Shown one piece after another: positions 60,170 to 64,000 of a stretch of 64,000 nucleotides of DNA. The DNA lies in NCBI RefSeq assembly GCF_000814845.2, contig NZ_CP010431.2, positions 4,960,001-5,024,000 on the forward strand, given 5' to 3'. This DNA is from Pandoraea sputorum. Lineage in GTDB: Bacteria; Pseudomonadota; Gammaproteobacteria; Burkholderiales; Burkholderiaceae. Each line of letters starts with the position of its first letter. Positions within the stretch are counted from its first letter, which is position 1. Position numbers and translations under genes: made by a program. A model generated the notes under the pieces. It was not told the DNA's origin and did no database searches. It was given only the letters and a program-made list of their open reading frames with translations.

Positions 60170-60982
60170 TCAGCGATAGGCGTTGATGCTGTCGCGCGTC
60201 TTCTGTGCAGCGGCGGCGGCAGCGGCGGCGAAGTTCTCGTCGCGGCCCGCGTAAATGATGGCACGCGACGAATTGATCATCATGCCTGTGCCATTGGCGG
60301 TGCGGCCCGCGCTCACCGTCGCTTCGACGTCACCACCCTGAGCACCAACGCCCGGAATCAGCAACGGCATGTCGCCGACGATGCTACGCACAGTGGCGAT
60401 CTCCGCCGGGAACGTGGCGCCAACAACCAGGCCAATCTGACCGCTCGTGTTCCACGGCCCTGCCGCCAGTCGTGCCACCGTCTGATACAGCGGCTTGCCG
60501 TCGACATCCAGGAATTGCAGATCGCTGCCGCCAGGGTTCGACGTCCGGCACAGGACGATCACGCCCTTGTCGGCATGCGCGAGATACGGCTCCAGCGAAT
60601 CGAAACCCATGTAAGGGTTCACCGTGACGGCGTCCGCGCGATAACGTTCGAAGGCTTCGCGTGCGTATTGCTCGGCGGTACTACCGATATCGCCGCGCTT
60701 GGCGTCAAGAATCACCGGCAGGCCCGGATGATCGGCATGGATGTGCGCGATCAACTGTTCGAGCTGGTCTTCAGCACGATGCGCGGCGAAATAAGCGATC
60801 TGCGGCTTGAAAGCGCTGGCGTAGGGGGCGGTCGCGTCCACGATCTGACGGCAGAACTCGAAAATCGCGTCCGGTTTGCCTTGCAGATGCGCAGGGAAAC
60901 GCGACGGTTCGGGGTCAAGGCCGACACACAGCAGCGAGTTGTTGCGCGTCCAGGCGGCGTTGAGAGCTTCGGTGAATGTCAT
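60170..60982 (-). CDS. pyrF: Orotidine 5'-phosphate decarboxylase
   Basis: A 270-residue enzyme making UMP. The catalytic Asp-Lys-Asp set is in [18 protein letters not shown], and the N-terminal [17 protein letters not shown] is typical of the longer (type 2) bacterial PyrF. It stands alone between convergent pncC and co-oriented corA. Confidence 0.96.
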   Translation of the reverse strand: MTFTEALNAAWTRNNSLLCVGLDPEPSRFPAHLQGKPDAIFEFCRQIVDATAPYASAFKPQIAYFAAHRAEDQLEQLIAHIHADHPGLPVILDAKRGDIGSTAEQYAREAFERYRADAVTVNPYMGFDSLEPYLAHADKGVIVLCRTSNPGGSDLQFLDVDGKPLYQTVARLAAGPWNTSGQIGLVVGATFPAEIATVRSIVGDMPLLIPGVGAQGGDVEATVSAGRTANGTGMMINSSRAIIYAGRDENFAAAAAAAAQKTRDSINAYR

Positions 60983-61143
60983 GACGAGTTCCGGCGGGGT
61001 TCCGGCGGTGGTAATCCGCCGGAGAGTGATTCGAGTCTGGTTCGATCCAGCAAGGCCGCCATTTTACCTGCTCGGCGGCCTTCCCCTTACGGACTTTCCG
61101 AAAGCCAGCGTTGCACCGGCCGTCGCAGAACTTCACGCAAGCA

Positions 61144-62106
61144 TCAATCCAGCCAGCCGCGATAACGGAAATACAGGAACGGCGCGATGGCCGAAACGAT
61201 CATCAGCCCCAGGGCGAACGGGTATCCGACCTCCCATCGCAACTCCGGCATCATCTGGAAATTCATGCCGTAAATACTTGCGATCAGCGTCGGCGGCAGG
61301 AAAGCAACGGCAGCCACCGAAAAGATCTTGATGATCTTGTTCTGGTTGATGTTGATGAAGCCGATGGTGGCGTCCATCAGGAAGTTGATCTTATCGAACA
61401 GATACGCGGTGTGATTATCGAGCGACTCGATATCGCGCATGATCTGCTTGCCTTCCTGATATTGCTCGTCCTTCAGCATGCGGGCGCGCATGAGGAAAGA
61501 CACCGCCCGTCGCGTATCCATGACGTTGCGGCGAATGCGCCCGTTCAAGTCTTCCTGCGCGGCAACACTTTCGAGCGCCTTGGCAGCGTCCGCATCGGTG
61601 AGGTTCTTGCCCAGCACACGCTTGCTGACCTCTTCGAGTGCGGCATACACCCCTTCGAGGGAATCGGCCGAATATTCGGCATCGGTCGAGTAGAGGTCGA
61701 GCAGCACATCCATGGCATCGCGCACGGAACCAGGACGAATGCGCGCACGCATGCGCACCAGTCGAAACACAGGCAGATCTTCGTCGTGCACGGAAATCAG
61801 CAGATCCTTGACCACCACGAACGCAACAGGCACGTTGCGCGACTGCTCTTCGTCGTCGAGCAGAAAATCGGTGCGGATGTGCAAGACGCCGTCATCGTCT
61901 TCGTAATATCGCGCCGAAGCTTCGATATCCGTCACTTCGTCACGTGAAGGCAGCTTGACCTTGTAGGCCTCTTCGACCCAGCGGCGTTCCTCTTCGGACT
62001 CGCTGTGGAGATCGACCCAGACCGGCGAAACGCTGGCCAGATCGCTGGGATGGTCACAAGTCACCTGTTGCAGGCGGCCATGATGGATGACGAAGGCATT
62101 GATCAA
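61144..62106 (-). CDS. corA: Magnesium/cobalt transporter CorA
   Basis: A 320-residue pentameric channel subunit. The long cytoplasmic N-terminal domain is followed by two C-terminal transmembrane helices. The signature YGMNF lies between them, in IASIYGMNFQMMPEL. The C-terminal FRYRGWLD is positively charged as expected. The ATG has AGGGAG about 14 bases upstream. Confidence 0.95.
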   Translation of the reverse strand: MINAFVIHHGRLQQVTCDHPSDLASVSPVWVDLHSESEEERRWVEEAYKVKLPSRDEVTDIEASARYYEDDDGVLHIRTDFLLDDEEQSRNVPVAFVVVKDLLISVHDEDLPVFRLVRMRARIRPGSVRDAMDVLLDLYSTDAEYSADSLEGVYAALEEVSKRVLGKNLTDADAAKALESVAAQEDLNGRIRRNVMDTRRAVSFLMRARMLKDEQYQEGKQIMRDIESLDNHTAYLFDKINFLMDATIGFININQNKIIKIFSVAAVAFLPPTLIASIYGMNFQMMPELRWEVGYPFALGLMIVSAIAPFLYFRYRGWLD

Positions 62107-62443
62107 ACGGGGTTCTCCCTGCTACGAGGCGACGCCAGTGTAGCAGCCGCGCCACAGTCACGCCAATGGCGGCGCATCGGTCGCCACAGCACGCTCGCCG
62201 CCCCCTGTCGGCCAGCACCGGAATCGTTCGTAGGAATATTCCTAAAGTCGGCGATTTCACACGATTGGACGGTGTTCACTGGCAAGCTCGGCGAACCAAT
62301 CCACGCACTTTGCGTCAACTTTAATATCGACGCATTTGTCGGCACGGATTCATCGGCGTCCACCTCGACGCTTTCATCGACGCTTTCATCCACGTTTCTT
62401 GCTATTTCTCGCGGAGACGTCACCGGACAGGGAGAAATCAACA
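62107..62443. other. Divergent intergenic region between corA and mscS, with a 12-bp tandem duplication
   Basis: About 337 bases without a convincing gene between two membrane-transport genes. It contains an exact tandem duplication of TCGACGCTTTCA (62365-62376 and 62377-62388), about 55 bases before the MscS start. It should hold promoters for both genes, but I cannot assign hexamers with confidence. Confidence 0.65.
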
Positions 62444-63319
62444 ATGGCGGAAGTTACTACCCCGCTCACGTCTTTCGACGCCGTGACAGGTTTTTTGGCG
62501 GCCAACGCCGTGCACTACGGCCTGTCGTTCCTGCAGGCCGTTCTGATTCTGCTGGTCGGCTTCTGGGTCGCGAAGCGATTATCCCGCTTCGTTCACAAAA
62601 CGCTCAGCCGCTCGCCGCATTTCGACGCCACGCTCAAGCCGCTGATCGAGTCGGTGGTGTTGTGGTCCGTGCGCATCATCACGATCATCGCGGTACTGGC
62701 ACAGTTTGGCGTGCAGACGGCGAGCATCATTGCAGTCCTCGGTGCTGCGGGTCTGGCCATCGGTCTGGCACTGCAAGGCACGTTGCAGAACATCGCTGCG
62801 GGCACGATGCTGCTAGTGCTGCGCCCGTTTCGCAACGGCGACTACGTGACGGCCGGGTCCGCTGTGGCTGGTACCGTCGAAGAGATCGGTCTGTTCACGA
62901 CGACACTCACGAATGCCGACGGCATTTACGTCTGCGTGCCGAACAACCAGATCTGGGGACAGCCCATCACAAACTACAGCCGCAACGCGACGCGTCGAAT
63001 GGAAATCACGGTGGGCATTGCACTGGACGACGACCTCGATGCCGCAATGAGCGCGTTGCGCCAACACGTGTCGGACGATCAGCGTGTACTAGATACACCC
63101 GCGCCCGAAATCATGGTCAAGCAGGTCAGCGACAGCGCCGTGATCGTGAACGTGCGCGTCTGGTCGTTGCTGGGCAACTACTGGGGTCTGTATTGGGATC
63201 TGCAACGTAACGTGAAGGAGACAGTTGAGGGCGTCGGCTGCTCACTGCCTTATCCGACACGCACTGTCATGCAGGTGCCCACGCAAACCATCCCGGACGC
63301 GGCGCAGCCGCGGCATTGA
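62444..63319 (+). CDS. mscS: Small-conductance mechanosensitive channel (MscS family)
   Basis: A 291-residue inner-membrane channel that opens on hypo-osmotic shock. Three N-terminal transmembrane segments end in the pore helix, with the Gly/Ala pattern VLGAAGLAIGLALQGTLQNI. The beta domain begins RPFRNGDYVTAG and a C-terminal alpha/beta domain follows. Length matches E. coli MscS (286). The ATG 62444 has AGGGAGA upstream. Confidence 0.94.
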   Translation: MAEVTTPLTSFDAVTGFLAANAVHYGLSFLQAVLILLVGFWVAKRLSRFVHKTLSRSPHFDATLKPLIESVVLWSVRIITIIAVLAQFGVQTASIIAVLGAAGLAIGLALQGTLQNIAAGTMLLVLRPFRNGDYVTAGSAVAGTVEEIGLFTTTLTNADGIYVCVPNNQIWGQPITNYSRNATRRMEITVGIALDDDLDAAMSALRQHVSDDQRVLDTPAPEIMVKQVSDSAVIVNVRVWSLLGNYWGLYWDLQRNVKETVEGVGCSLPYPTRTVMQVPTQTIPDAAQPRH

Positions 63320-63394
63320 TCCTCCTCCGGCCGATCGCGACGGGGCGGCCACCGCTGGCAACCACTCGCAACCACTTGCCATCGGTGGCAATCG

Positions 63395-64000
63395 CTACTG
63401 CGGCAACTCAGCCGCCCCCATCCGACGCGCAATCACCCCGGCGCGCAGCGCGAGATACGGGGAATTGCGATGCGTATCGAAGTAGCGCGGACGCGGCAAC
63501 ATGACCGCGAGCCGCGCAGCCTGCCATGGTGAGAGCTTCGACGCCGGGATGCCGTAGTAGTAGCGCGCCGCCGCCTCCGCACCGAACACGCCCTCGCCCC
63601 ACTCCACCGAGTTCAGATAAATCTCGAAGATGCGCTGCTTGTCCATCCAGAACTCAAGCATCCAGGTGATGGTGAATTCCTCGGCCTTGCGCAGGTAACT
63701 CTTCTCGCTCGACAGAAACAGATTCTTCGCCAGTTGCTGCGAGATGGTCGAGCCCCCCGCCACGATGCGTCCCTTCTTCTGATTCTTCTCCCACGCACCG
63801 AGCATCGCGTCGATTTCGTAACCGTCGTGATTGACGAAGTTGGCGTCCTCGCTAGCGATGATCGCGCGTTTCAAATTGCGCGAAATCTGGTCGTACGACA
63901 CCCATTGGTGTCGCAGTGTCGCCTTCGGGTCCGTCTCATGAAGCCGCGCTTCAGCAGCACGCATGAATGCCGTCGATTGCGGATTGAAGCGCACCCACCA
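63395..64000 (-). CDS. mtgA: Monofunctional peptidoglycan glycosyltransferase, C-terminal part (runs off the window)
   Basis: 201 residues of a GT51 transglycosylase that polymerises lipid II. The gene begins beyond the right edge; the frame is open to base 64000. The catalytic Glu is in [14 protein letters not shown]. Further motifs are [16 protein letters not shown] and [28 protein letters not shown]. There is no transpeptidase domain, so it is MtgA and not a class A PBP. The missing part should be the short N-terminal membrane anchor. Confidence 0.93.
   Translation of the reverse strand, partial: WWVRFNPQSTAFMRAAEARLHETDPKATLRHQWVSYDQISRNLKRAIIASEDANFVNHDGYEIDAMLGAWEKNQKKGRIVAGGSTISQQLAKNLFLSSEKSYLRKAEEFTITWMLEFWMDKQRIFEIYLNSVEWGEGVFGAEAAARYYYGIPASKLSPWQAARLAVMLPRPRYFDTHRNSPYLALRAGVIARRMGAAELPQ

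Overview
The window is about 64 kb of high-GC (roughly 62-64%) bacterial chromosome, almost entirely coding. Gene order and protein features point to a beta-proteobacterium of the order Burkholderiales, most likely Burkholderiaceae. Pandoraea is my best guess for the genus, but that is an impression and not a demonstrated identification. Blocks typical of the group are all present: miaB-phoH-ybeY-corC-lnt, glyQS-gmhB-plsC, lptD-surA-pdxA-rsmA, dusB-fis-purH, leuS-lptE-holA-proA, and fur divergent from bamE-dapB. I see no rRNA, tRNA, IS element, prophage or CRISPR array.

Layout. 0.5-3.3 kb: a zinc-type ABC importer operon behind two adjacent palindromes that look like a Fur/Zur-family operator. 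3.5-9.8 kb: tRNA modification, RNA processing and envelope genes (miaB, phoH, ybeY, a ChaC-like cyclotransferase, corC, lnt). 10-16 kb: glycyl-tRNA synthetase, heptose phosphatase, acyltransferase, YgjP-like metalloprotease and glyoxalase I. 16-28 kb: a rubredoxin-domain protein, an EamA exporter, the outer-membrane biogenesis operon lptD-surA-pdxA-rsmA, the divergent peptidoglycan-recycling pair amgK-murU, then pepP and ubiH. 28-31 kb: dusB-fis-purH with a strong terminator. 31-38 kb: the most accessory-looking stretch, with a porin, a molybdenum hydroxylase cassette (2Fe-2S subunit, Tat-exported large subunit, XdhC) and an AraC regulator. 38-46 kb: hutD-like, proA, holA, lptE, leuS, dapB and bamE, all on the minus strand, then fur. 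46-55 kb: an orphan Wzz-like protein, gap, tkt, a divergent spermidine-synthase homologue, a VOC protein, rsmE, a glycine-rich DUF937/YidB protein and a barnase/barstar-type RNase-inhibitor pair. 55-64 kb: maeB, thiL-pgpA-pncC, pyrF, corA, an MscS channel and the 3' part of mtgA running off the end.

Most genes are housekeeping. The observations most worth following are the tandem dyads and 40-codon ORF in front of the zinc importer, the molybdenum hydroxylase cassette next to purH, the secreted RNase/barstar pair, the spermidine-synthase homologue with an altered active-site motif, the long Ala/Pro tail on BamE, and the orphan Wzz. I did not find a multi-gene system that I could call clearly undescribed.
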